Source: Planctomycetota bacterium (GTDB taxonomy: Bacteria; Planctomycetota; UBA8108; JACQVS01). Taken from it: a DNA stretch of 64,000 bases. Location of the stretch: assembly GCA_028280485.1 (NCBI GenBank), contig JANQLS010000048.1, positions 69,577-133,576 on the forward strand, written 5' to 3'. The position numbers and the translations under genes were made by a program. Numbering within the stretch: position 1 is the first letter of the stretch; the number at the start of each line of letters is the position of its first letter. This document shows positions 26,419-36,900 of this stretch, one piece after another. The notes below the pieces were generated by a model that saw nothing but the letters and a program-made list of their open reading frames with translations, was not told where the DNA came from and did not search any database.

Positions 26419-26791
26419 AGTTTTAAAAGTGGATATCAATTCCTGTTTGAACCCATTTTGAAGATGAGCCTTGCTGTTCAACATCGGCAGTGGATCAGAT
26501 TATTTTTGTTGTCACTTTAAATTCGGACTCTGCTTATAGGATTGGGGAAGGGGACCAATTGTTGTGAATCTTTACGGATCCACGAGGTGATTTTATTTTT
26601 CAGTCGCTGCTTGTACATTTGTATTTAATAAAAATCTAAAATTAATTGTCCGGATAGAATCAAAATTTCGTCTACTATGATTAAGCGTAAACGTTGTTCA
26701 AAATCTCAGAATTTTAGGTGCTCTAAATATTCCTATGTTTAGGACTTGATGAGCGAAGATTAAACCTTAAATCTTTTGGATTGAATATATT
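26419..26791. other. Gap upstream of sigma-factor gene
   Basis: About 370 AT-rich bases. No gene was recognised on either strand. It should contain the sigma-factor promoter. TTGTCACTTTAAATTCGG at about 26509 is weakly similar to a half of the TGAC elements elsewhere. Nothing else stands out. Confidence 0.35.
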
Positions 26792-27418
26792 ATGAACGTT
26801 AGTCTGGGGAGAAGTCGAGTGGCTGAAGAGAATGATCGGCTGGGCAGTTTGGAATTCATTGAGCTAAAAAACGGTCGTCGTACGATTGTTGGTGGGCTCA
26901 TGAATCGTTTCGATTCACATATCTGGAAGGAAATTAAATCGAGACTCAGTTATTCAGAATTTCGTTCTGATGGGGAAGATCTCTATCAAGAAATCAATGT
27001 AGCGCTCTTTGAGGGATTGCCTACGGTAAAAAAGAATGACCGAAAAGCTATAGCAAAATGGGTATTGACAGTTATTAGAAATAAGGTGACGGACTACATA
27101 AGAAAGAGTCCCAAGCCTAAACCGCAGAAAAAGCAATTGAACTTCGTGAGTCCTGACATGGAGAGTGTTCCGGATTCCAATCAAAGTACTGCTAGCCAAG
27201 AATTTGATAACAGAGAGAATATCGAAAAGGTTTACGAGGCAATTGAGGAGGTGGGGGAACAATTTCAACCCGTTTTAAAATATATATTTGAAGAGGGCCC
27301 TACCAAAGAAGAGGTGTTTGAGTTTATCAATAAAAAAAGTCCAGAAGCGAGTCGTAAGCACTTAGAACGTGCTTTTAAGGATCTTAGAAGGGTCATTTTT
27401 CAGAAGAACAAAGAATAG
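26792..27418 (+). CDS. RNA polymerase sigma-70-like (ECF-type) factor
   Basis: A 208-residue cytosolic protein with a sigma region-2 core at about residues 35-108: 'FRSDGEDLYQEINVALFEGL' (region 2.1/2.2, where the usual motif is DLvQEtfl) and 'WVLTVIRNKVTDYIRKSPKP' (region 2.3/2.4, usual W-l-x-x-i-a-r-N-x-x-x-D-x-x-R). A basic/acid linker follows, then a degenerate region-4-like helical part (150-205; 'FQPVLKYIFEEGPTKEEVFE', ASRKHLERAFKDLRRVIF). The standard helix-turn-helix text is weak. In planctomycetes such factors often sit next to Ser/Thr kinases, and the known Vibrio ECF43 factor is switched on by kinase phosphorylation. The kinase gene starts 457 bp downstream on the same strand, so a similar kinase-sigma link is inferred here. 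Confidence 0.85.
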   Translation: MNVSLGRSRVAEENDRLGSLEFIELKNGRRTIVGGLMNRFDSHIWKEIKSRLSYSEFRSDGEDLYQEINVALFEGLPTVKKNDRKAIAKWVLTVIRNKVTDYIRKSPKPKPQKKQLNFVSPDMESVPDSNQSTASQEFDNRENIEKVYEAIEEVGEQFQPVLKYIFEEGPTKEEVFEFINKKSPEASRKHLERAFKDLRRVIFQKNKE

Positions 27419-27875
27419 TTTGTTTCTAAAGTGAAGTGGGGATAAGGCCAAATTTTTCATATTAGGGTGAGGTCAAAATAATTGATTTGCTCGTCTGCTC
27501 TAGAGCCGGTATGCCGTAATAGAGGTTACATAAATAATGTGCCCCTCTACGGTATGATCAAGGATACGACTTTTTTAAAAGATTAATTACTAAGGCTTTA
27601 GAGCATTTTTGCGGGGGTGGGAAAAAGTTGGGAAAGCCTTAGAAGACATTCTGTTCCAACTCTTAAGTATTAATGTGTTAATTTGAAATGGATTTTAGAA
27701 CGTTGTTTATATAACTGGGTTTCTAACCCTTGTGGGATTTTGAACTTAAGAATTTTGAAATTAAGTACAGAAAGTCTGTCCGGCTCTTGCTGATTTCACG
27801 TCTTATCAAGTTGTGGGAAATTGGGATTCTTTCTCGATTTTGGGTATAGGTATTGGGATCTAAGAAACTATTAAA
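27419..27875 (+). promoter_or_regulatory. Long leader before the kinase operon
   Basis: A 457-bp stretch with no credible reading frame between sigma factor and kinase. It holds an exact 10-bp inverted repeat, CTAAGGCTTT at 27590-27599 and AAAGCCTTAG at 27633-27642, and an imperfect one (CCGTAATAGAGG against CCCCTCTACGG near 27510-27552). These could form RNA stems in a 5' leader or serve as regulator sites. The region is the natural place for a promoter read by the neighbouring sigma factor. The functional meaning is inference. Confidence 0.35.
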
Positions 27876-30800
27876 ATGGGTTTCATTCGTGGGATGAAGA
27901 ACCTCTTTTCAATCTTCTTATTACCAGGGAAATTGTTGATCATGGGAGTTCGAAAGCGAATCAATCGCTCTCCAAATATGTTTCGAAAGAAATCGGGGAT
28001 TCCATCCTTAAAGTCGGAAGTCAGATCCGATGAGAGTAATATCGAGAATAATCTGGGGAAAGAAGTTGATGCCATGGTCGGCTTCTATTTGACAGATCCA
28101 CCCGCAGAGGGAACAACTCAATGTTCCAACACCGATTCTCTCGTGTTTAATCTCACCTCAAATGGCTCTTGGGAGATGAGTGACGGCTTTTATCTTTACT
28201 GCCCAAAATGCTTAAAGCGATATCCCATCCATACAATCAAATGTCGAGATGATGGTGAAATTCTGAGAAGCCCCGACGAGGACAACGCTGACGAAGAAAA
28301 CGATGATATAAATCTTCCTTGCCTCATCGGGGGTAAATGGAACTTAAAAAAACTTATCGCCCAAGGCTCATTCGGGAAATTCTATAGAGCCGAGCATCAT
28401 ATCTTGGGGATGGAAGTCGGGGTAAAAATCCTAAAACCGAGTTTCATTAATTCTGAATCACGACGAAGGGCCTTTCACGAAGAAGCCCAACGAGTCGCTG
28501 TTCTCAAGCATCCTAATATAGTAAAAGTTCTTGATTCCGGTGAAGATGATGGGCGTCCCTATTTGGTGATGGATTTTTTACAAGGGGAACCTTTGCGAGA
28601 TGTGCTTGAAAATATTGATCTTAGTCTCGACGAATGTATTGAGATTATGATCAGTATCTGTCGAGCTATCGACTACGCTCATGGAAATAATGATAGCTCT
28701 GAAGTTTTGATTCATCTCGATCTCAAACCTGAAAATGTCATTGTGCAAAAAATTGATGGGCATTGGGATTCAAGAGTTATTGATTTTGGAATCGCTGAAA
28801 TTATTTCAAAAAGCGATCTTAATCAAGATTCAAAATTAGAAATTAAAGAATCCTTAGCAGGAACTCCTCAATATATGGGTCCCGAGCGGTTTAAGGGAGT
28901 GGTTGACCCCTGTTGTGATACTTATTCATTAGGAGTGATGCTCTTTGAGCTCATCGCCGGTAGGCTACCTTTTAATTCCGATGATATGGAGGTCATTCGT
29001 AAGCTTCATGAGTGCATCCAGCCGGGTACTCCCAGTTCCTTTAGATTTTCAGATTCAAAGAAAGCTTTAAAAGCCGTCGACGCCATTACACTAAAGGCCT
29101 TAGAAAAGAAGCCAGAAGATCGATACCACACTGTCGGTGAATTATTAGTAGATTTAATTGCGTATCAAAATCAACGAGCTAAGGAAAAAGAAATAGCATC
29201 TCAGCCGGTTTTGGTACGAACATTTAATCTCGTGAAAGTTCCTTTATTGGTAACAATCATTCTTCTGTTAACTGCTTTTGGAATATTTCTTTGGGGGCCC
29301 TATGAATCGATTGAATTACAGGACCGAGATCGCCCCATTGTTCTGTCTCAGGATCCAACAGAAGAGACCTTGGTGCTCATTTTAAAAAACGCAATTGGAT
29401 ATCAAAATCCAAGGGCATTCTTTGAATTCAAAAATGATGAGACGGATGATTTTGAGATTCTCTTGAACATCAATAAAGACACTACTGGTGGAAACCAGTT
29501 AGCTCTTCAACCTCCATCTGAAGATGAATTGCTGAAAGTATCTGAAAGCGACATAAAAGACAGGGACTTTAATTTACGCGGAAAGATTCGAATTGAGGGA
29601 GTTTTAGGGAAAAGGTTATACACTCAAGATGTTGATGTTCAGTTTCAATATAAAGAACCTCTCATTAAGAGTGTCAAATGCCTGTGGGTTGAAAAGGAAT
29701 TTGAACGTGACTCAAAAGATAAAAAGAGTTCAAAACTCGATTTGACGACTTTGAGGTTGGGCAATGAAAAGAAATATGTCATTCGAGTTGAGTCTGACGT
29801 TAAGCTGAGTGATGAAGAGGACGGTTGTTTTATCTCTTCGGAAGGTCAGCGAATAAGGGGGAAAGTTTCTGAAGATCGAGAGGCAATTGAATTTGAAATT
29901 AAAGAATCAGATAGCGTTTTAAATCTACAATTGTCTCGGGAGGGGGGGAACACCTCTGTTTTCCAACTGGATGTAAATTGGCTCGATCGACCGAAGTTTG
30001 AATTTAAAGATGAGTGGTTAAATTCTCCTAATCCATTTAGAAAGACCACAAATGAACCTTCTATTGTTATCGAAGATGTCATTGAGGGAGTTAAGAATCT
30101 AGACTCATGGAAAAAGATCAAAGTCAGAATTGAATCTGCTGAGGGCATTAAATCATTGCCCCCCATCTTCCCCATTGGTGATATGAGTGTACCTAATTCG
30201 CCTATTTCGGTGAATGCACCCAATCCTTCAACTTGGCCAGCTGATGGCTTGGAAAAGAAAGTGGTTTTTGAGCTTTATCATGAGGATGATAAAGAGGACG
30301 ATCCAAGTGACCACTTTACGGTAGAAGTACACTTCTCGAAGCAAGAATTAATTATTAAAGAATTATTAAAAACTTCACCGGATGGAATATTTATTGAGGT
30401 CTTTAACAGCCAGGGTGAGAAGCTCGGTCAGAATGAAGTTACATTCCCTCCGAGTGAAAGAAAATTTTATAGAACAACGGACTCTGGTAAAGATCTAAAA
30501 AACTACTTAGAAGTAAAACCGGGTAGTTATAAAAAGCCGGGCAGTGATGAGGAAATAGAAGGCTGGTGGGTCTCTATAAATAATGATGAGCTTCGCGGTA
30601 AATTTCACTTTGAAATGAAAGCTCAAGATAATAGCGGGAATAGAAGCCAGCCGTTAGAAAAGAAAGACTTTGTTTACCCTCCCCTTCCTAAGGTTAAGTT
30701 GTCGCTATCACCCCAAAGCTTGGGGTCTTTAGATCAACCCGCGCATCCTGATGATGGTTCATGGCAGCGCGTTAATGAAGGGGATGACCACCAACATTTT

Positions 30801-31931
30801 ATTGAGCTCCAGCTTATGGTGGTTTCGGAGTCTTCTTTTTACAGTTCCCTTAAAAACTTTGACGCTCAAATCTATAAGAAGGGTTCCAAGCCCACAGAAT
30901 TTACTCGTGGAGAAATGACCACCCAAGGTTCTAAAGGACGGATATTAATCCCCTTTAAAGATCTTCAGGAAGTATTAGTTCCCGGTAGAAACATCTTCAA
31001 AATTGTATTTGTGGATTCTCAACACAATGATTTGAGAACAGCGTCCCAAGAAGTTTCAATTTTCTATTGGGATCCAAAAGTATCCATTACGGTTGTAGTG
31101 TCGCCCGAAAATCAAGCAGCGGTAAGTATCGAGCTTGACGATATTCGAAATGGAATTAATTGGTTACCTAAAGATGTGAAAATTGAAGGTGAGTTTAAAA
31201 ATGATCAAGACAAAGAGTTGCCTGATGCATTTGATGTTCCTATTTCGATTGTAGATCAAAAACTGAGCGATAAAAGAGTTGTACCTATTCCAAAGGTTGG
31301 CTTCACTGAACTTGTTCTCAAAATTTCAAATGGGAATAAACGCTGGAAAGAGATCAAGACTCCACTCAATACTTCAATTATTAAAGGTCAAACTTATCTC
31401 CTTCGACTTGGAAATAAAGTTATTTCTTTAAGGCATGATTCAAAATTAGGCTGGTATACAGATTTAAATGTTTACCAGCTCTTTGAGGGAAGGAATAGAA
31501 ATGATGACATGTCTGGAGTTAAATTTGAGCAAGCGGAGAAAGATCTCGAAGATATAAAAGTCCTTTTCAGGGATTGGTTAATAAAGGTTGGCCGTGATGG
31601 CGACACTTTGCCAAACATTCGTTTTCCAAAGTTTAACGACATGTCTCAGTTAGTGGCTTCCGGTGAACTTGAAGGCTTCACTAAGGGTATCAATTCACTA
31701 CACATTGAGTGGTTAGATGACAGTGAGGTTAACAACGATCTTGTTAATAAAGCTTATCGTGGTGAAGCTTGCATTTATTTGTGGGAAGAGAATCAAGGGG
31801 AGCGTAGAGGCAGCTTGAAAAACTCTGAAAAAGCAAGATATCCCTATCGATTAATCTTCCCGAGAAGTACTGACGACTACCTAAAACCTCAAAACTTAGA
31901 ACTTCCTGAAACAGAGAAGAAGTCGAAATAA
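27876..31931 (+). CDS. Transmembrane Ser/Thr kinase with huge outer part
   Basis: A 1351-residue protein. A basic N-terminus leads to a three-cysteine knuckle (YCPKC at 108-112, then Cys123) resembling a zinc ribbon. The kinase domain spans about 155-430: glycine loop IAQGSFGKFY (161-170), catalytic Lys184 in VGVKIL, helix-C Glu near 202, HLDLKPEN (280-287), DFGIAE (303-308), activation end GTPQYMGPERF and 'CCDTYSLGVMLFELIAGRLP'. The usual HRD is HLD, so this is a non-RD kinase; Asp282 and Asn287 remain. One membrane helix (about 455-473) follows. The remaining 880 residues are predicted outside the cytoplasm, beta-rich with Ig-like strands, and not recognised. It heads a tight cluster with a lipoprotein, an FHA protein and an FG-GAP lipoprotein, so it probably senses an envelope state and phosphorylates the FHA partner or the sigma factor. 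Confidence 0.93.
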   Translation: MGFIRGMKNLFSIFLLPGKLLIMGVRKRINRSPNMFRKKSGIPSLKSEVRSDESNIENNLGKEVDAMVGFYLTDPPAEGTTQCSNTDSLVFNLTSNGSWEMSDGFYLYCPKCLKRYPIHTIKCRDDGEILRSPDEDNADEENDDINLPCLIGGKWNLKKLIAQGSFGKFYRAEHHILGMEVGVKILKPSFINSESRRRAFHEEAQRVAVLKHPNIVKVLDSGEDDGRPYLVMDFLQGEPLRDVLENIDLSLDECIEIMISICRAIDYAHGNNDSSEVLIHLDLKPENVIVQKIDGHWDSRVIDFGIAEIISKSDLNQDSKLEIKESLAGTPQYMGPERFKGVVDPCCDTYSLGVMLFELIAGRLPFNSDDMEVIRKLHECIQPGTPSSFRFSDSKKALKAVDAITLKALEKKPEDRYHTVGELLVDLIAYQNQRAKEKEIASQPVLVRTFNLVKVPLLVTIILLLTAFGIFLWGPYESIELQDRDRPIVLSQDPTEETLVLILKNAIGYQNPRAFFEFKNDETDDFEILLNINKDTTGGNQLALQPPSEDELLKVSESDIKDRDFNLRGKIRIEGVLGKRLYTQDVDVQFQYKEPLIKSVKCLWVEKEFERDSKDKKSSKLDLTTLRLGNEKKYVIRVESDVKLSDEEDGCFISSEGQRIRGKVSEDREAIEFEIKESDSVLNLQLSREGGNTSVFQLDVNWLDRPKFEFKDEWLNSPNPFRKTTNEPSIVIEDVIEGVKNLDSWKKIKVRIESAEGIKSLPPIFPIGDMSVPNSPISVNAPNPSTWPADGLEKKVVFELYHEDDKEDDPSDHFTVEVHFSKQELIIKELLKTSPDGIFIEVFNSQGEKLGQNEVTFPPSERKFYRTTDSGKDLKNYLEVKPGSYKKPGSDEEIEGWWVSINNDELRGKFHFEMKAQDNSGNRSQPLEKKDFVYPPLPKVKLSLSPQSLGSLDQPAHPDDGSWQRVNEGDDHQHFIELQLMVVSESSFYSSLKNFDAQIYKKGSKPTEFTRGEMTTQGSKGRILIPFKDLQEVLVPGRNIFKIVFVDSQHNDLRTASQEVSIFYWDPKVSITVVVSPENQAAVSIELDDIRNGINWLPKDVKIEGEFKNDQDKELPDAFDVPISIVDQKLSDKRVVPIPKVGFTELVLKISNGNKRWKEIKTPLNTSIIKGQTYLLRLGNKVISLRHDSKLGWYTDLNVYQLFEGRNRNDDMSGVKFEQAEKDLEDIKVLFRDWLIKVGRDGDTLPNIRFPKFNDMSQLVASGELEGFTKGINSLHIEWLDDSEVNNDLVNKAYRGEACIYLWEENQGERRGSLKNSEKARYPYRLIFPRSTDDYLKPQNLELPETEKKSK

Positions 31932-31949
31932 CTCATTAGGTTCACATCC

Positions 31950-32993
31950 ATGAAAAGCATTACGTTGAGTTTTTTACTCTTATCCTCTTGGTTGTTGTGC
32001 TCGTGTTCTGCTCATTCAGATCGAACATTTTTGGAGGGCCAAGCACCATTGTTCACAAAGAATCTATGTATCGATGTGAAGTGTGATGGTGTAGGAGAGA
32101 GGCCATACGGCAAGAATCTTGACTGGCAGCAATCCTTAGAAGCAACTCTTTGGGATTTAGGAATCTCTGAAGAGATTTGTGGAGTTTCTGATAGTAAGCA
32201 TGCTGACATGAAGGTTGAATTTCATGTTAAAGATTTATCCTCTGACAACGGAAGTGACAATGAAATTATTTGGCAAGGAGCTATCCTCGACTTTATTGCT
32301 TGGAGTACTATCCCCCTCCTGCCCTTGTGGATTCAAGATGTTGAAGTAGATACGGGCATTTCCGTCGACATGGTGATTTATCAAAGGACGGGTCAAGCCG
32401 ATGATCTGTGGACGCCCTTAAAGATCAATAATGAAGATGTTCGTTATCCCGTGGTGGGGGGAGAATCTACTGAAAGAATTCACATCTCTACTTCGATGTT
32501 AGATCGATATCCTGTTTTTTCTTGGCAAACTTTAATGGTTTTGGTTCTCCCACCATTTGTATTTACCGGGGGTGACAGAGATCACTTGCAGATGACCATC
32601 GCTGAAGAAGTTAGAAGGCATGTAGGTGAATTAGCGGCTTCTTTTCTCCGCGAATACAGTTGGTCTGTTCAATTCGATGAACTTATTCGAAAGATTGAAT
32701 TAAAGGACCTTGGTGATCAAATCGAGTTCACCTTCCACATGCGATCCGATCTAAACATCATAAAATTTTCATCAGACAAAGGACCTCTTCGAGAGAATCC
32801 CGAAGTCTTACCTCACGGGCAAAAACGAGCTGAAAAATTCGTTTTCTCTAAAAAGGAAGTTGAAGATACAAACTATATTCGGATTACGGCAATAAGCGAT
32901 GCCTTTAGTTCTAAAAAGGGTACGGATAAGGGCGAGCGGTTTTACACCATAGTTAAAGAAAACTATCCACAGTACTTTAACCGGTCAGAGTAA
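31950..32993 (+). CDS. Lipoprotein in the kinase operon
   Basis: A 347-residue lipoprotein, MKSITLSFLLLSSWLLCSC with cysteine at 19. It starts 18 bp after the kinase stop and ends 6 bp before the FHA gene start, so co-transcription is almost certain. The body contains a mid-protein hydrophobic stretch (LDFIAWSTIPLLPLWIQDV) and a later one (FSWQTLMVLVLPPFVFTGGD), then helices with EEVRRHVGELAASFLREYSW and a terminal beta domain. No family was recognised. It is perhaps the outer-membrane partner of the kinase's outer part, which is an inference from position. Confidence 0.8.
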   Translation: MKSITLSFLLLSSWLLCSCSAHSDRTFLEGQAPLFTKNLCIDVKCDGVGERPYGKNLDWQQSLEATLWDLGISEEICGVSDSKHADMKVEFHVKDLSSDNGSDNEIIWQGAILDFIAWSTIPLLPLWIQDVEVDTGISVDMVIYQRTGQADDLWTPLKINNEDVRYPVVGGESTERIHISTSMLDRYPVFSWQTLMVLVLPPFVFTGGDRDHLQMTIAEEVRRHVGELAASFLREYSWSVQFDELIRKIELKDLGDQIEFTFHMRSDLNIIKFSSDKGPLRENPEVLPHGQKRAEKFVFSKKEVEDTNYIRITAISDAFSSKKGTDKGERFYTIVKENYPQYFNRSE

Positions 32994-32999
32994 AACCCA

Positions 33000-33899
33000 A
33001 TGACAAAGCTTCAGTTAGTCCTCTTCGAAGGGAATCACACTTCCCGAGAAGTTGTTCTCACTAGAAAGACAACAACTTTAGGGCGAGGCATAAAGAATAC
33101 CATTCATTTGAAACATCCAAGTGTTTCACGTCAACATGCGATGATTTTGGTGAATGAGAATCGAATCACCATTGAAGATTGTGACAGTTCCATGGGTACT
33201 TTAGTGAACGACTTAAGAATCCACCCTCGCGAAGGAGCTGAACTAAAGGATGGTGACATTGTTAAGATGGGGGCGGTTGTAATGATTTTTAAAGTCAAAA
33301 AGGCCTGGAATGACAAAGACTCCTTGGTGAAGGATACGATCTTTGCTTCAAAAGCAAATGCCCGTGTCGTTCTGGTTGAAGATGGAAAAATAAAAAGAAA
33401 GTTTATATCTGGAGTCGAGACTACCTTTGGTTCCGGAGCTCATTGTGAAGTCCAATTCGATAATCTCATATTTCCTATTGAGCAGTTTTTAATCAGAGTA
33501 ATGAATCAATCCTTCACAGTCGAGAATCGAGGCGTTTCAAAAAAAATAATGGTGAATGATCACTTCCTCCATCGGGGAGAGAAGATGAGATTAAGTTCAA
33601 ATTCAGTTATTAGTTTTCACAATGTTCAAATTCTGTTTTTGTATGATTTGCACATAATAGACCCGAGTTTTCGGGATCCTATTGAGCTGCTGAATAGAAA
33701 AGATTTTCTACAACATTTGTCGAGGTGTTGCGACCGACCCGTAAAACATCTAAAAAACTTGTTGAATGATCATAAACCATTTCGTCAGAGCGTGGGTGAA
33801 AAGCTCATTCTTGAGGGCGTTATCACTCCCCTCACTTGGAAGGCGAGCTTAGATCGCCTCATCAGCTACAACGATTCCTCTCAACTAGAAAAAACTTAA
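33000..33899 (+). CDS. FHA-domain protein, two FHA folds
   Basis: A 299-residue cytosolic protein. FHA1 at about residues 5-97 is canonical: 'TTLGRGIKNTIHLKHPSVSR' plus QHAMIL and NDLRIHPREGAELKDGDIVK, with the phospho-Thr-binding Arg, Ser and His in place. A second, diverged FHA-like unit follows (about 118-215: TTFGSGAHCEVQFDNLIFPI, 'VNDHFLHRGEKMRLSSNSVI'), lacking the GRG and SRQHA residues. The C-terminus has 'RQSVGEKLILEGVITPLTWK', similar to the N-terminal helical module of GspE/PilB-type proteins (G-x-x-L-x-x-x-g-x-I-t). FHA domains bind phosphothreonine, so this is the likely reader of the kinase two genes upstream. It begins 6 bp after the lipoprotein gene. Confidence 0.93.
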   Translation: MTKLQLVLFEGNHTSREVVLTRKTTTLGRGIKNTIHLKHPSVSRQHAMILVNENRITIEDCDSSMGTLVNDLRIHPREGAELKDGDIVKMGAVVMIFKVKKAWNDKDSLVKDTIFASKANARVVLVEDGKIKRKFISGVETTFGSGAHCEVQFDNLIFPIEQFLIRVMNQSFTVENRGVSKKIMVNDHFLHRGEKMRLSSNSVISFHNVQILFLYDLHIIDPSFRDPIELLNRKDFLQHLSRCCDRPVKHLKNLLNDHKPFRQSVGEKLILEGVITPLTWKASLDRLISYNDSSQLEKT

Positions 33900-33914
33900 G
33901 ACAAGGTCTCAGAC

Positions 33915-36900
33915 ATGAGGGCAATATTTATTCTGTTTATTCTCAACTTACTCGTAACAGTATGCATAACGGGATGTTTATCAGGTACGGGTGCTGCAAT
34001 AATCTCTTCATCCAGTGGTAGTGGTTCAAATAGTCAAGAAGCGGAAGTTGTTCCCAAGGATTGTCCTGTGCCCGAGCCGCTTCAATATAATCAAGGATTT
34101 ATATCCTTGCCAGGCTCGCCCATTGATGTTGCTGTTGGAAATTTCTCTGGTGATGAAACTGGGCATCAAGATGTTGCGGTTATCTATTCAAGCCTTCAAG
34201 TTGTTTCATTGTTCGTCGGAGATGGTAACGGAGATTTCACGCATAGCTACGATGTCGAGTTAAGCTCGGACGCGGGTGATGTGATGGGGATAGAAGAATA
34301 CCCATTAAGCGATAATCGATCAGCCATTTTAATCTCTACCGATGAAACATTAGAACTTATTCAGTGCCCTGAGAATGGGGAGTGTACTTTAGTTACCACC
34401 CAGCTTAATCCTGAACTCTTTCTGCGAGACATGGCGGTTGGGGATTTTAACGGCGATGATCAAAAGGATATTGCGGTAACTGGGGATACTGATTCAACCA
34501 TTGAAATCTTCTTTGTTAAAGAAACTGCTGGTGAACTAAATTTGGAGCGCGCACGTCAGCCCCTCTCAGGTATCGTTTCTAGGGCGATTACCTCTGCGGA
34601 TTTTAACTCTGATGGATTCGATGATTTGGTTGTACAGGCCGTTAAAAATGGATTGCCAGCCATTCAGCTCTTTTTGTCACAAGGGGATGGAACATTTGAA
34701 TTTGAATCAGAGCTTACTGATATTGATGATGCTAATCCCGATGTTCATGCTGAAATAGAAGCTCGGAATGGAGTACATTTTGTAGAGATTGAAAAGGATG
34801 GGACAGTTGACCCTGCTCACGAAACGTTTCCAGATATCATTGTGACTCGTTTAAATGCTGCTTCAAAAGTAATTGTTAGCCAAGATTCTAATTCGGAAAA
34901 AATTATACTCTCCCGGCACGATAAACCAACCGGAGTTCTTGGAAGAGGATTTTCTGATGGCACGGTGCTGAAACTGCCAAAAACAAAAACCGGAAGCCCT
35001 CTTTGGGACGTTGCCGCCTTGAATCTTAAAGATAATGTACTTCAGGCTGCCTACTCCGATAACGATGGTTTGGAAGTGTCAGATGATACGATTGCGTTTC
35101 CAATACCGGGGAAAGCACGAAGGTTTTCAGTGGGGGATTTCAATTCTGATGGTTTTGATGATGTCGTCGTTATATCAGCACGACCTTCAGTTTTAAGTTT
35201 TTTGCTGAGTCGAAATAATATAGATACAGAAGATGACGAAATTCCCAAGCCGATTAAAGATCCATATGAATATAAAAACGGATTGAGGCTTGGGGAGAAT
35301 TTAGAGTCTCAGACGATTCGAGACCTCCAGGTGGGTTTCGCAGGACTCAACAAAGCTAGACCCTTTATTGCTACGATTCTTCAGCGTAAGTTGGACGTTT
35401 CTGAATTGTTGATACGTTATCTGGACCCCACAACGGGTAATAAATTAGATCTTAACGAAAAAGTGATTTTAAGCGATGCTTTAGTGGATGGAACTCTAAT
35501 ATCAGTTGGTGATGTTAATCGAGATGGATTCGATGATATTGTCGTTGTTTTTGAAGATGGAATCTTACACTTTGTTCTTAACAAGGGGGTAACTTTCAAT
35601 GATTCCTCGCCTGCGTTTCGAAGGCATTCCATAAGAATAGATGTAAAAAATATTCCAGCAGTTGGCTACAAAGCAATTGAACTTCTTGTAAATGGGGAGT
35701 TCGACAAAATTGAGATCTCAAATTTAGTCATTCAAGATTTAGATGGGAATGATCAGCCCGAACTCGTTCTTCCGTTTACAACAAATAATGAAGAAGAAAA
35801 TGAGCAAGAAAATGAAGAAGATAATGAGAATAGACAATTCCCAGAAATGCCAGAATTGTACGAGCGAGATTTCGTACTAGTTATCAAAAATTTAGATATC
35901 GAAAACTTTCAATCCAACCCAAACAAAGAACGTTCCATCAAGGCAGTACTTTTACAAACGTTCGATGATCCCAAGCATTGTGCTGTTGCTGAAGTTAATG
36001 GTGATGGTGACCTCGATATCATAGTTGCTTGTAAAGGGGGGACTGACTCTGGGAACAAGGTGGATATCTTATTTGGTGAGCCGGATGTTCCCAGTGGATT
36101 TGAACGAAAGATAAGCGGTGAGATCATTTCCTTGGAAGTTAAATTGAAGGAGGGGCAAACTCCGGATGACCCGGATTTAGAGGGTAGATTTATTACAAGT
36201 AAACCTCAAGTCGAGAGAGTCTTTGTTCCGCCAGGAAACGATAGTGAAAGAATTGATTTTTTTATTACTTCGAATTCTGTCTCTGTTTCATTTTATAAAA
36301 ATTTAACCACCGATATTGATAATCCAGAAATAGCCTTCCCCATCAAGATTTTTGAAGGCTCTGATCCTGAAACTATTTTATTCACTCAGCTAGGAAAGGA
36401 TCCTGATTCTCCTAATTTCGATTTAATTGTCCTCGATGAAGACGCTCCAAAAACAGATAAAGTAGTTCCGTTGGAATTAGAAGGTGATTTAGATAACACT
36501 GGTTCAGAATCCCCTTGGGTGAAAAATTGTTCAGTCAGTTTTATTGGGGCGCCTGGGTCTGGAGGTAGTTTAAAACTAGAAGGATCCTCCGAAATGCTGC
36601 ATATCATCAATGCGAAAAGAACCACTGAAATGGTCTTCTTTCGTGTTGATAATAATTGCCTGGATGAAATTTCAGGCTTGCTCATAGATTTTAAAATTGA
36701 GGATCAGGCAGGGGACTTAAATAGCTTTTCCCATCATTTAACTTCTGACCACCTCTTTGTTGGTTCCATTGTTGAAGACAAGAATATTGATAATGATTTT
36801 AATGCTATAGACGTGCTTCAAATACCAAGAACAGTAGAAATTTCCGATTTAGTGCAGTTAGATGAAAGTTCTGCAACTAGAAGCCGAATCTCCTTTCCCC

